The notes under the pieces were generated by a model. The model saw nothing but the letters and a program-made list of their open reading frames with translations. It had not been told where the DNA came from and searched no databases. A stretch of 64,000 nt of DNA from Vombatus ursinus (taxonomy: Eukaryota; Chordata; Mammalia; Diprotodontia; Vombatidae): NCBI RefSeq assembly GCF_900497805.2, contig NW_020954588.1, positions 10,097,086-10,161,085 of the forward strand, in the 5' to 3' direction. This document shows, one piece after another, positions 22,405-33,155 of this stretch. The position numbers and the translations under genes were made by a program. Every line of letters begins with the position of its first letter. Position 1 is the stretch's first letter.

Positions 22405-22600
22405 CTGAATGAGAGCTGAATTTTTTTTTTATACTTCCTCACATAATTACTAATTATTTGACTAGAGGCAATTTTCTTAATTTCTCTGAGTTTCAGTTTC
22501 TTCATCTCAAAAATGGGATAGCAGCATCTAATTAATATGAATTTGTGTGAAGAATTAGTCAGTGTAAATTTGACCAGCTACCATTTATGAAGCACTAAAT
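22405..22600 (+). mobile_element. MIR-family SINE
   Basis: 'gactagaggcaattttcttaa', 'ctctgagtttcagtttcttcatc' and 'aaaatgggata' in MIR CORE order. The terminal part is diverged. Confidence 0.65.
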
Positions 22601-22735
22601 AACTCTCTCCTCTGTCCCTCTCTTTGTCTCTGTCTCTTTCTCTGTCTCTGTCTCTCCCTGTCTTTCTATCTCTGTCTCTTTCCTTCTTTCTCATGTGCTA
22701 TCTCTCCCTCACCCACTCTCTCCTCTGTTTCTGCA
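22601..22735. repeat. (TCTC/TGTC)n polypyrimidine tract
   Basis: About 130 bp of tctctgtctc-type repeats with interruptions. Confidence 0.9.
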
Positions 22736-23379
22736 CATAGTTTATATTCATAATTCTCTTAAAAAATGATTTCATACTACCGATGAAGAATTTGCTATGA
22801 AAAAAAATCTTTAGAAAGGACCTCAGTACATTGCATAGACTTCCTGTGGACAAAATATGGGAGGACATGGATCAATGATTTGGTCTACATTTCCCCCAAA
22901 TAGCCTGTAACCATGATCAGTGAATAAGATTGTAAGTAATAATAATAATTCTTTTGAATATTCTGACTGTTCTTGGTGAGATGCTAGCAACCAGCAGAAT
23001 CATTATCTCTGCTCCAGCTCTTACATGGATCAGGAGCACCATGGGTATCTATTTCTTTGAAAATAATTTGCAAAACACAGAGCATAAGAATGTGAGATAA
23101 CAGGGTGACAAGCTGTGGTCTCCTCATTGTTTCTCCTAATTGTCTGCCTCACTGAAGACAAGGGATGCATAAGAGAAAAAATGACTAGAAAAGTGAGCAG
23201 CTGGCAAAGAAGGAGATGTCTGAGAATGGATTTAAAACATCTGTACCTCAGCTTAAAATATAAGGATGAGATATATCTAGCTGGGGAGAAGTATACATAG
23301 CAAAGACTGACCAAAATGCATTTGCTGTGTGTCTTTGAAAGCTAACAAAAATGTCCTAAATTAGCTGCAATAACAATAT
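22736..23379. other. Unique sequence
   Basis: The overlapping short frames on both strands at 23030-23314 show no domain. No repeat is recognised. Confidence 0.45.
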
Positions 23380-23620
23380 AGGGTCAGTTAGATGATACAG
23401 TGGGTAGAGTGCTGGCTCTGCCATCAGGAAGACTCATCTTATTCAGTTCAAATCTGACCTCACACACTTACTAGCTGTGTGACCCTGGGCAACTCACTTA
23501 ATCCTGTTTGCCTCAGTTTCCTCATGTCTAAAATGAGCAAGGACATGGCAAACCACTCCCCAAATAGGATCGTGAAGAGTCAGACATGACTGAAAAAACT
23601 GAACAACAAAAATAATAGCT
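23380..23620 (+). mobile_element. CORE SINE, MAR1-like
   Basis: 'gggtcagttagatgatacag', 'tgggtagagtgctggctctg', 'cagttcaaatctgacc', 'actagctgtgtgaccctggg', 'cctcagtttcctcatg', 'gacatggcaaaccactccc', 'gaagagtcagacatgactg' and an aacaac-type tail. Near full length. Confidence 0.9.
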
Positions 23621-23624
23621 ACCA

Positions 23625-23835
23625 ATTACATAATATTTTAAAGTTTGAAAAGTGTTTTATGTCTTATCTCATTCAAAATATATTATATTTTCAAACACAT
23701 ACACACCTTTTTTAGCTGCATATACTGAGACTGGGAAAGATTAAATGACTTTCACAGGGTCACACAGCTCATAAGCATCTGAAACAAGATTTGAAGTTAG
23801 ACCTTCTCAACTTTAACTTCAATGCTACGCAATGA
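23625..23835 (-). mobile_element. MIR3/THER2-like SINE
   Basis: 'agtttgaaaagtgttttatg', 'tatctcattcaaa', 'tgactttcacagggtcacac', 'gatttgaagttag' in minus-strand order, directly after the MAR1-like tail. Confidence 0.65.
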
Positions 23836-24010
23836 GATACTTAAAATTGATGGAAAGGGGATAAAACTGATAAGTATTACCACTTAACTAAGTGTCATCA
23901 AGAGGTATGATTAAAGAAGAAAAATAACCTTTAAAATTCTCAGTTTACTCAAGAAAGGGGCAAAGAGCAAAAATCATAGCTTTGAATATTTATACACAAA
24001 GTTTAGTCAA

Positions 24011-24023
24011 AATCAAGAGGAGG
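24011..24023. repeat. Left target site duplication of HAL1 copy A
   Basis: aatcaagaggagg (13 bp; the last two bases may belong to the element) recurs at 27017-27029. Confidence 0.88.
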
Positions 24024-24894
24024 GGGCAGAGCCAAGATGGCAGAGTAAAAGCAGTTACTTATATGAACTCTCCACCAAACCCCTCCAAATACCTGTAAAA
24101 AAAATGGCTCTAAACAAATTCTAGAGCAGCAGATCACACAAAAAGACACAATGAAATACATTTCCATCCAAAGACAATCTGGATGGTTTATTGGAAAGGT
24201 CTGTTGCACCATACTGGGAGAGGAGTATAGTTCAGCGTGGGCCACACAGGCAAAGACCAGGCCTCAGCAAACCTGGAGCAGGCCTGAGGGGACTGAATCA
24301 CAGGCCGCTGTGGCATTTTCCAGAATTCTCAACCCACATACAGCAAGACAACTTAGAAGGTCAGTAGGAAAGGTCTGTCAGACTGTGGTGAGATAGGAGG
24401 TCAGTCAGGCCCCAGTCCTGGCATGGTCCCAGGGTGGCAGCTGCTTCCAGAGCTTTCAGCACACAGAGAGTGGCAGTAACAAGCAACTGATTGGAGGGAG
24501 ATTGCAGGAATCTTTTTGCTCTGCTGCTGAGGCAGGATTCTCTTGCTTTGCCCATTCTTGGATCTGGGTCACAGTTCTGGGTGGCAGGCATGGGGCAAGG
24601 AGTGCTGGCATGGTAGACCTTGTGGTGGCAGTAGAGAGGGAATCTTCCTCACAGTTCTGAGACTGAAAAGAGTGTTTGTGGTCTCTCATAGACCAGAGCA
24701 CAGACCAGGAAAGGAGTAAACACCTCGCCTTTGATCATACCATCTTGGAAGAACTGAAAATTTACGGGTACCTAGAAGTATCTCTGAAAACAGCTGACAC
24801 AAAACTTCTGAAGCTTGGGACAGTACATTCTTCACACTAGAAGCAGACCCTTACCTTAACAAAAACTTTGAAAGTAAAATAATTGGCTGGGATT

Positions 24895-25970
24895 ATGAGC
24901 AAAATGGGCAAAAAAAATCAAAGCATAGAATCTTACTTTGGTGACAAAGAAGATCAAAACTTACAACTAGAAGAAGACAACAAAGTCAAAGCTCCTACAT
25001 CCAAAGCCTCCAAGAAAAATATGAATCAGTCCCAGGCCATGGAAGAGTTCAGAAAGGACTTTGAGAAGCAAGTAATAGAAGTAGAGGAAAAACTAGGAAG
25101 AGAAATAAGAGTGAGGCAAGAAAATCATGAAAAACAAATGAACAGCTTGGTAAAGGAGACCCAAAAAAACTACTAAAGAAAATAATACCTTAAAAAATAG
25201 CCTAACTAAAATGGCAAAAGAGGTCCAAAAAGCCAATGAAGAGAAGAATACCTTAAAAATCAGAATTAGCCAAATGGAAAAGGAAGTCCACTGAAGAAGA
25301 TAATGCCTTAAAAATTAGAAATGGAGCAAATAGAAGCTAATGACCTTATGAGAAATCAAGAAACTATAAAACAAAACCAAAAGAATGAAAAAATGGAAGA
25401 CAATGTGAAATATCTCATTGGAAAAACAACTGACCTGGAAAATAGATCCAGGAGAGAGAATTTTAAAAATATTGGACTACCTGAATGCCATAATGAAAAA
25501 AAGAGCCTTGACATCATCTTTCAAGAAATTATCAAGGGAACTGCCCTGATACTCTACAACCAGAGGGTAAAATAGAAATTGAAAGAATCTACCAATCATC
25601 TCCTGAAAGAGATCCCCAAAGGAAAACCCTTAGGAATATCATAACAAAATTCCAGAGTTCCCAAGTCAAGAAAAAAATATTGCAAGCAGCCAGAAAGAAA
25701 CAATTCAAGTATTGTGGAAACACAATGAGGATAACACAATATTTTGCAGCTTCTATATTAAGGGAGCAGAGGGCTTGCAATATGATATTCCAGAGGTCAA
25801 AGGAGATGGGATTACAGCCCAGATTCACCTACCCAGTGAAACTGAATATAATCCTTCAGGGGAAAAATTGGACATTCAGTGAAATAGAGGACTTTCAAGC
25901 ATTTTTGATGAAAAGACCAGAACTGAATAAAAAATTTGACTTTCAAATACAAGACTCAAGAGAATCATGA
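24895..25970 (+). pseudogene. HAL1 copy A ORF1 (broken)
   Basis: Likely start MSKMGKKNQSIESYFGDKED. A coiled coil follows, then SRRENFKNIGLPECH (start of the RRM-like domain), FQSSQVKKKILQAARKKQ and a C-terminal part with FTYPVKLNIILQGKNWTFSE ending QIQDSRES. This matches L1 ORF1p order: coiled coil, RRM, C-terminal domain. The frame shifts after about 25170 (an extra A in aaaaaaa before ctactaaag), near 25300 and between 25575 and 25680, so no full protein is encoded. An ATG four codons upstream (24883) is also in frame. Confidence 0.85.
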
Positions 25971-26114
25971 AAAGGTAAACAGGAAAGAGAAATCATAAGA
26001 GACTTATTAAAATTGAACTGTTTACATTCCTACATGGAAAGATGATATTTGTAACTCATGAGACCTTTGTAAGTATTAGGGCAGTTGGAGGGAAAAGAAA
26101 TGTCTGTATATATG

Positions 26115-26168
26115 TAGATAGATAGATGATAGATAGATAGATAGGTAGATAGATAGATAGATAGATAG
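26115..26168. repeat. (GATA)n microsatellite in the HAL1 copy A tail
   Basis: gatagata with tgat and ggta interruptions, directly after 'gcagttggaggga'. Confidence 0.95.
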
Positions 26169-27016
26169 AGGACACAGAGTGAGTTAAAGATGAAGGGGTG
26201 ATATCTGGAGGATAAAATTAAGGGGTAAGAAAGGATTATACTGGGAGAAGGAGAAAGGGAGAGATAGAATGGGATAAATTATCTCACATAAAACAGACAA
26301 GAAAAAGCTTTTACAGTGGAGGGGAAATGTGGGAAGGTGAGAGGGAATTAGTGAATCTAATGCTTATCAGATTTGGCTTAAGGAGGGAATAACATACACA
26401 CTCAATTGGGTATGGAAATCTATCTTACCCTACAGGAAAATAGGGGGTAAGGGAATAAAAGAGAGGATGATACAAGGGAAGGCAGATTAGGGGAGAGGGT
26501 AATCAGAATCAAATACTTCTGAGGAGGGACATGGTCAAAAGAGAGAATAAAATAAATGGGATGTGGTTTAGGATGAAGGGAAATATAGTTAGTCTTTCAC
26601 ACAATGACTACTATGGAAGTATTTTGCATGACTATACATGTGTAACCTGTATCCATTTGCTTGTCATCTCAATGAGGGTGGGTGGAGAAGGAGGAATGGA
26701 GAGAATTTGAAACCCAAAGCTTTAAAAACAAATGTTAAAAACTGTTTTCACATGCAACTTTGAAATAAGATACATAGGCAATGGGGTATAGAAATCTATC
26801 CTTCCCTACAGGAAAATAGAAGGAGAAGAGGATAAGATAAGGGGGCCAGTGATAGAAGGGAGGGAAGATTAAGGGAAGGGGTATTCAGAATGCATGCCAT
26901 CTTGGGGTGGGGGGAGGGGTGAGATGAGAAATCAAGAACTCAAAATCTTGTGGAAATGAATGTTGAAAATTAAAAATATATGTTATTTAATTTAAAAAAA
27001 GAAAATTGAAAAAAAT

Positions 27017-27029
27017 AATCAAGAGGAGG
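27017..27029. repeat. Right target site duplication of HAL1 copy A
   Basis: Copy of 24011-24023. Confidence 0.88.
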
Positions 27030-27594
27030 TAGAGGCTCTAATGTGAGGAAATAAATTAGATATCAGTGAGATGATATGACAAAATTCATGACTAAAATAT
27101 GATTTTGGGTGGATATATGTTTATTCTCTTTCCAAGTATTCTAATTTCATAATTTTTCCCCTCTTGCCTCACTTCCTCCTTTATATCTTCTGTCCATTGG
27201 TGGAGGTCTTATGGTTAATCCATTCTTTTTTTTTTCCTCCTGAAGATCTAGTTGTGATTACTTTGTAGTCCCCCCCAAAAAAAATATTATTTTGTTATTC
27301 TTTTAATCCATAATGTATCTTCAATATAGTTGAAGTCTCTGTAGTTTACTCATGCTTATACCTTGGATTAGGACTTCAGGCCAGGGTCATATTTTGTTCA
27401 TCCTTCATGGGATTGCTAGACCCTAGATTCCAACCTCAGCTGCAGTCCAAAAACAATTGCACTTTAAGCTCTTGTCTTAGGGATTGGTAGTGGGGATGGG
27501 AGAGACTTTCTGGGGCCAGATCTTGCCTTTTTCCACAGCCTTGCCTTGGAACTAGGAAGTGACAAAGTGCTGGTAATAACAACAACAAAAACAC
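27030..27594. other. Unique sequence
   Basis: No gene or repeat family is recognised. Confidence 0.5.
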
Positions 27595-27599
27595 AATCA

Positions 27600-27930
27600 C
27601 TGCTAATAATAATAATATTAGTAATAATAATAACTTGAATCTACATAGAACTTATTATGTGTCAGGTTTATTATTACATAACACTTATGTGCTATATTAA
27701 CACATATTTAACAAATATGTTAACAAATATTATTTCATTTGATCCTCACAACAACCTAGGGAGGAAGATATTATTATCCTCATGTTACTATTGAGGAAAC
27801 TTAGGTAAATAGTGGGTAAGTGACTTGTCAAAGTCAAACAGCTGGGTAAGTTTCTGAGGCAGGATTTGGATTCAATTCTTCTTGACTTCAGACCCAGCAC
27901 TCTATCCACTTTAACATCTGACTGCCCCAC
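27600..27930 (-). mobile_element. MIR3/THER2-like SINE, long copy
   Basis: 'tgaatctacatagaacttatta', 'ttgatcctcacaacaaccta', 'gaggaaacttaggtaaa', 'gtgacttgtcaaagtcaaac', 'ggatttggattcaattcttcttgac', 'ctctatccactttaacatc' in full minus-strand order. An ATA/TAA-rich run lies at its 27600 end. Confidence 0.8.
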
Positions 27931-27939
27931 AATTTTGGC

Positions 27940-28600
27940 ATCACCCCAAGCTATAATCCAGTTACATTGACTTACTACACTTCATCTCCTAACTCCTTTG
28001 CATTGGCAAACCCCCATATCTGGAATGTTCTGCCTCTTCTCCTCCCTGTCTTACATTCCCGGACTTTAAGAATGAACCTAAGAAAGCACCTACATCAGAA
28101 AGTCATTTCCTTTCCCCCAGCTATTTATATCTTGCCCTCTCATAGCACCTTTTATTTCCTTTAGGAATTCTTAAAGTTTTGTGACATAAGCCCCTTTGGA
28201 AGTCTGGTAACTCCCATGGATCCTTTCTCAGAATAATACTTTTAAATGCATAAAATGAAATTCATAATATTACAAAAGAAACCAATTATATTAAAAACAG
28301 TTATCAAAATATTAAAAAAAATAAAAGTCAGAAATTCCTTTAAATCTGTCCATTGATGCTTTGAAGACCTTTTAATTGGAGGAAATTTCTTGGGCATTGA
28401 TGGATCCCAAGTTAAAAGTCCTGATATACTCTCTATATATTTACCTAATTGTTTAGATATTATGTTCTCCATTAGAATGAAAGCTACTAGATGACAATGA
28501 CTGTATTTTTGCCTTCTTTGTGTCTTCAGGATTTAGCACAGTGCCTGGCATATAATGAATACTTAAATGCTTGTTGACATGTCTTGACTTTTGGCAATTT
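27940..28600 (+). mobile_element. L2-type LINE 3' end split by a MITE
   Basis: The upstream part has 'tggaatgttctgcctcttctcc' and 'aagaatgaacctaagaaagcacc', up to 'tagcaccttttatttcc' (28160). The downstream part resumes at about 28424 and ends with 'agaatgaaagctactagatgac', 'tttagcacagtgcctggcat' and 'gaatacttaaatgcttgttgac'. Together they follow the usual L2 3' order. Confidence 0.7.
28162..28423. mobile_element. hAT-like MITE inside L2
   Basis: The left end aggaattcttaaagttttg and the reverse complement of the right end (aggacttttaacttggg) are similar. The body has 'agcccctttggaagtctgg', 'tcagaataatacttttaaat' and 'gaaaccaattatatt'. It interrupts the L2 sequence. No target duplication could be fixed. 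The 1085-1175 remnant is related. Confidence 0.55.
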
Positions 28601-29099
28601 GATTGTTATATACATATGCAATTTAATTGAATTTATTCTAAATAATTTAAAAAATGTCAGCCAGGTGGTATTTTTATCATGCTTTTGTCCATATCATGAT
28701 AATTTATGTTGTCTCTAAATAGGTTGCCCCAGGGTTAAGATGGAATAGGCCATGCTTGTGGACAAACAGAATATGCTAATACTTGTATGTGCTGACGTCA
28801 AAGTTCACTACTCATGCCCATTATCTGGTTGTGGTCTGAAATTATGTTTCAGGACTTTTTTATTAACTTCTTTTCATAAAAATTGAAATGCCTTCAAAAA
28901 GTTATACTTTAAGGTTTTATATACCATTTTATTGTTATTGGGAATGAAGTAGTTAATAAAATGTTCTTATAGAGAAAAGCATGGATAAGGAGAACAATAT
29001 GTCTGCTAGAGTGGGGATGGGATGGACAGTTAAACAAAAAGGTCAGGATACAGAAGAATGTCTACTTTTCTGCACTCAGACTAAATGACTTATGAGTAG
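28601..29099. other. Unique sequence
   Basis: No feature is recognised in this AT-rich stretch. Confidence 0.5.
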
Positions 29100-30470
29100 T
29101 GTGCTTCATTGTTAGTTCTCTGGAATTGTAGTTGGTCCCAAGAGTAAGTGTGGCTTCAGAAAGGGCCAATGAATGACTGACTTGGAGTTTACTGCCCAAA
29201 AACTGCAGAAGAAATTCCAGGAGCAGAACAGAGGTCTGTACACAAAGTTTATTGACCTTACCAAGGCCTTTGATACTTTCATTGTGAGGGATTGTGGACA
29301 ATAATGGCACAATTTGGTTTCCCAGAAAAGTTCATCAGTATTTTACGCTAATTTCACGGTGGCTTGTATGTATGGATTCTGCATAATGGACAGTGCTCTC
29401 ACACTTTCCTGGTCACCGATAGAGTGAAACAAGGTTATGTGCTTTCTCCCATTCTTTTTACGATGATGTTTCCCACAATTTTGTCAGATGTGTTCAATGA
29501 GGACAAAAATGTCATCAATGTCAGCTATCTCAGTGATAGTAAACTATTTAACTTGAAAAGCTTATAAACCAAGATGCAAGTGGAGGGAGAATTGGTGGAC
29601 TTTTTGTTTGTAGATGATTGTGCACTTAATGCACCCTCTGATTCTGAGTTGCAAGAGAATATGGATCAATTCTCTGCCACTTGTGCTAATTTTGACCTGA
29701 CAATGAACACCAAGAAAATGAAGGTTCTCCACCAGCAAGCAGCCATCTATACATGGAACTACCGGTTATAACAAATAGAAAACTTTTGAATGCTGTGGAT
29801 GAATTAATTTTTCTTGGAAGTATACTTTCCAGGGATGATAACATAGATGATGAGTATGACATATGCATTGTCACAGCTAGGTCAGAATTTGAGAGGCTGT
29901 CTCTGAAGGGAAGTGTGGGAGAAAAGAGGTTTCAAGCTGCATACAAAACTGAAGATCTATAGAGCCATTGTGCTGACTTCATTTTTGTATGCCTGTGAAA
30001 CCTGGACAATCTACTAGCACCACGACAGAAAATTGAACCACTGCCATTTGAATTGACTTAGGAAGATTCTGATTATTACCTGACAAGATAAGGTAATAGA
30101 CTCTGAGATCTTTTCTTGATCTCAACTACCAAGCATTTGAAGTATATTGCAGAGAGTGCAACTGTGATGAACTGGCCACATTGTTTAAATGCCAAGCACA
30201 AATTTACCTAAAAGACTATTTTATGAAGAACTCACCCAAGGCAAGTACTCACATAGAGGTCAGAAGAAGTAGTACAAAAACATACTCAAAGTCTCTCTGA
30301 AGAACTTTGGTATTGATTGTGAGACAAGAAGATGCTAACAAACACCAGACCACACAAGATCTCATTGAACTGATCAACCATAGTCAAACAACTTGTACCT
30401 TGATCCCAGCAATGTGATGTCATTGGTCTTCCTCAAGTACAAAGGATAAGCAATAACATAAAGCCAACCT
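29100..30470 (+). mobile_element. RTE-like non-LTR retrotransposon fragment
   Basis: Translated pieces, with frame changes, follow the RT order of RTE-like LINEs: KCGFRKGQ and KLQKKFQEQNRGLYTKFIDL then TKAFDT (29140-29280), VTDRVKQGYVLSPILFTMMF (29415-29480), DFLFVDDCALNAPSDSELQ (the DD box, 29600), FDLTMNTKKMKVL, ELIFLGSILSRDDNIDDEYD (29800-29860), KIYRAIVL and FLYACETW (29955-30005), WTGHIV, and LPKRLFYEELTQGKYSHRGQ (30205-30260). It covers RT and the region 3' of it. Endonuclease is missing and the 3' end is unclear. The family name within RTE is inference. Confidence 0.75.
29360..29962 (+). pseudogene. RTE-like reverse transcriptase core (broken)
   Basis: Three open pieces in different frames (29364-29567, 29574-29771, 29753-29962) carry successive RT motifs: VKQGYVLSPILF, FVDDCALNA and FLGSILS. 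The active-site FVDD replaces the usual YADD. Frame changes and gaps show that it is inactive. Confidence 0.75.
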
Positions 30471-30479
30471 TCAAAATGC

Positions 30480-30760
30480 AAAATAATAATAATAATCCAT
30501 TTAATAAATAAGAGGATGGAGAATAAACATCTGCCTAGTGTCTATGGTGTGCCAGGCACTGTGAGAAGTACTTCACAAATATTATCTCATTTGATTTTCA
30601 CAACAACCCTTAGAGATAGGTGCTATTATTTCCTCCATAATACAGATGAGAAAACTGAGGTAAACAGAGGTTAAATTACTTGCCTAGGGTCATGTAGCTA
30701 AGAAATATCTCAGGCCACATTTGAATTCAGATTTTTTGCTCCAGATCTGCCACCTACCTG
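30480..30760 (-). mobile_element. MIR3/THER2-like SINE
   Basis: 'tgtgccaggcactgtgagaagtac', 'atctcatttgattttcacaacaac', 'cagatgagaaaactgaggtaaac', 'acttgcctagggtcatgtagc' in minus-strand order. The tail abuts the RTE-like fragment. Confidence 0.8.
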
Positions 30761-30769
30761 CCTTTAATA

Positions 30770-31030
30770 TGTAAATTTACACACATACATATATATGAAC
30801 ATACACTCATATGTGCATATATATCTTGTATGTATAAATGCATATATGTATGTATTTCTCATAAAATTTTTATATATTTTTGAATATACACATATGTATA
30901 TATTTGTGAAAATGACTATATTCACAAACATACATCTGTGTATAAATATTTGCATATGCATATATGCCTATATGTATACATTGTGTACATGCATAAATAT
31001 ACATGTGTATGTATGTATATGTGTCTATTA
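30770..31030. repeat. Degenerate (TATG/CATA)n tract
   Basis: About 260 bp dominated by tatgta, catata and tgtgta words. The overlapping frames on both strands are low-complexity artefacts. Confidence 0.85.
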
Positions 31031-31159
31031 ATAACTATATCTATGCTTTTACCATGTGATTGGTATCCTCCTCTGTTTCAGATAGCATGATAATCAGTCC
31101 TTCAACAATGAATTCTGATTATCTAGAGAATCAAATTCCAACTCTCTGTCCTTAAACTA

Positions 31160-31610
31160 TTTATTTACGGCCTTGCATGTGGTGATTCTAAACTGCCTGT
31201 CTAGATGTATTTCCTATTATTCCTTTCACATACCCCACAGTCAGGTCAAATTTGTCCACACCTGGTTTTTCTCATGTTGTTCCTGCTTCCTAAAATAGTT
31301 TAGGCCATTCATGTCTCCATGTATCCAAATCAATCAATTCTTAGAGATGTGTTATAGATGTCATCTCTTCCATGAAGATTCCTCTGATTGTCCTCAGAAA
31401 GCTGTGATCTTTCTCTCCTCCATACCCTCATAGCACTTTGTTTTAAGCAATGATATTACATGTTCCAGACTGTGTTTTGTACTCATTCTGTGCGTGTTTT
31501 ATGATCTATGAAATTAGAAGCTTCATCAGCACTGAACCCTTAACATCTAATTGTGCATCCCACTTACATAGCTTAGGTGTTCCATGCATTTGTTGAATTA
31601 TTAAATGAAA
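31160..31610 (+). mobile_element. L2-like LINE 3' region, diverged
   Basis: 'tgttcctgcttcctaaaatag', 'cttccatgaagattcctctgattg', 'ccctcatagcac' and 'tccatgcatttgttgaattatt' fit the L2 3' order, but at a level that needs alignment. Confidence 0.45.
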
Positions 31611-32080
31611 TATATTTCAACCAATAAGGAAGTATATATTTTTCCAGTTTTCAATTACTGTAAATTTTTTAAGCTGACAAGAAATAAGGCATTGCCTGCT
31701 TTATATCAACAATGTTATTTGCATCTTGTAACTTTTTTGTTTAGTGAGGCACAGCCATAACCACACATTTTGATACCAAGACAAGTAGCATGAAATGTGC
31801 TTACAGATAAATTTTTAAAGATGAATTCAGTTGAGTTAATGGAGGAAATGTGTGAAAAATAGGGAAGGTTGATATGGGGAAGCACTTAGCTGGTATGTCA
31901 ATAATTGGGGAAGGAACTATAACATCTGATAACATTCATATTTTAAGTATATATTAAATGTATGCTAGATTCATCTTTTCTGCATTAATGGAAAGGAAGA
32001 GATTTTGATATATCCTAAATGCTGATGACCTGGACCAAAATCCCAGTTGTTACTCTGTAGAAATCTCTCAATTCAAACTG
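31611..32080. other. Unique sequence
   Basis: No feature is recognised before the HAL1 start. Confidence 0.5.
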
Positions 32081-32596
32081 AAAATGGGGGAGGAGGAAGA
32101 GCCAAGATGGGGGAGAAAGGCAGTGGCTTTTGAGCTGTTTCCCAAACCCCTCCCAATAACTATAAAAAATGACTCTAAACAAATTCTAGACCAGCAGAAC
32201 CCACAAAAAGACAGAATGAAACAAATTTCTAGCCCAAGACAACCTGGAAGGTAGACAGGAAAAGTCTGTTGCACCAGGCTGGGAGAGTTCAGCAGGGGCT
32301 GAGCAGGAAAAGCTGGGGCCCTAGGAAACCCAGAGCAGGCCTCAGGGGTCTGAATGACAAGGCAGCTATAGTGGTTTCCAGACTTCTCAACACACAAACT
32401 TCAAAGACAACTTAGAAGGTCAATGGGAAAGGTCTGTTGGACCTGTGTGAGATAAGATCTCATTCAGGTCCCAGCCCTGGCACAGTCCTGAGGCAGTGGT
32501 GGCAGCAGCTGCTTCTAAAGCTCTCAGCTCACAGATGGTGGGTGTATTAAGTGACTGATCAGAGGGGGATTGCAAGGATCTCTTTGCTGGTGCTGA

Positions 32597-32602
32597 GAGG
32601 CA

Positions 32603-32611
<9 letters not shown>
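32597..32611. repeat. Left target site duplication of the SINE in HAL1 copy B
   Basis: gaggcagaattctct recurs exactly at 32785-32799. Confidence 0.93.
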
Positions 32612-32645
<34 letters not shown>

Positions 32646-32784
32646 TAGATAATGGGGTTAAGGGATTAAGTGACTTGCCCAGGGTCACAAAGCTGGTAAA
32701 TGTCAAGTGTCTGAGGCCATATTTGAACTCAGGTCCTCCTGACTGAAGGGCAATGCTCTATCCACTGTACCACCTAGCTGTCCT
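32612..32784 (-). mobile_element. WSINE-like SINE with a (GA)n tail, nested in HAL1
   Basis: Reverse complement of the short tRNA-headed SINE: 'gattaagtgacttgcccagg', 'tcacaaagctggtaaatg', 'tttgaactcaggtcctcctg', 'ctctatccactgtaccacc' and 'tagctgtcc'. Its 3' tail reads as (GA)n in the SINE sense ((CT)n at 32607-32643 on the plus strand) instead of poly(A). The exact 15-bp target duplication proves insertion into the HAL1. Confidence 0.93.
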
Positions 32785-32799
32785 GAGGCAGAATTCTCT
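32785..32799. repeat. Right target site duplication of the SINE in HAL1 copy B
   Basis: Exact copy of 32597-32611. Confidence 0.93.
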
Positions 32800-33155
32800 T
32801 GCTTTGCCCATGCTGGGATCTGGGTCACAGTCTTAAGTGGTGGTCTGGGGCACAGGAGGAGCTCTGGCATGGCAGATTTTGTGCCAGCAGTGGCTGCAGA
32901 TGAATCCTCCTCACAGTTCCAAGGCAGAAAAGACTGCTTGTGGTCACTCATAGACCAGAGCACAGGCCAGGAAAGAAGTAAACACTTCTCCTTTGATCAA
33001 ACCACCTTGGAAGAACTGAAAATTTACAGATCCCTAGAAGGCTGTCTGAAAACAGCTGCACAAGACTTGCAAAGCATGGCACTGTACACCCTCCTGACTG
33101 GAAGAAGATGCCTACCTTAACAAAGAATTTAAAAGTCAAGTAATTGACTGGGATA

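Larger units (their letters stand above)
24024..27016 (+). mobile_element. HAL1 copy A: full-length ORF1-only L1 derivative
   Basis: It starts gggcagagccaagatggc and has a 5' UTR of about 870 bp, an ORF1 region (24895-25970) and a tail of about 1 kb, with no ORF2 endonuclease or RT sequence. It ends in an A-rich stretch followed by the 13-bp target duplication. HAL1 ('half-L1') is a known class in mammals whose members carry ORF1 and depend on a partner for reverse transcriptase. The tail holds a (GATA)n tract and a diverged duplication of about 376 bp period. Both ends are intact, so lack of ORF2 is not due to truncation. Confidence 0.9.

Noticed and set aside
24024-24900. Host promoter and first exon upstream of ORF1
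   Set aside because: The same sequence occurs in the other two HAL1 copies, so it is the element's 5' UTR.
26115-26168. CRISPR or satellite array
   Set aside because: Pure tetranucleotide repeats without spacers; ordinary microsatellite in a vertebrate genome.
32068-32397. 109-codon minus-strand frame
   Set aside because: Antisense to the HAL1 copy B 5' UTR; the corresponding frame at 24003-24245 is the same shadow in copy A.
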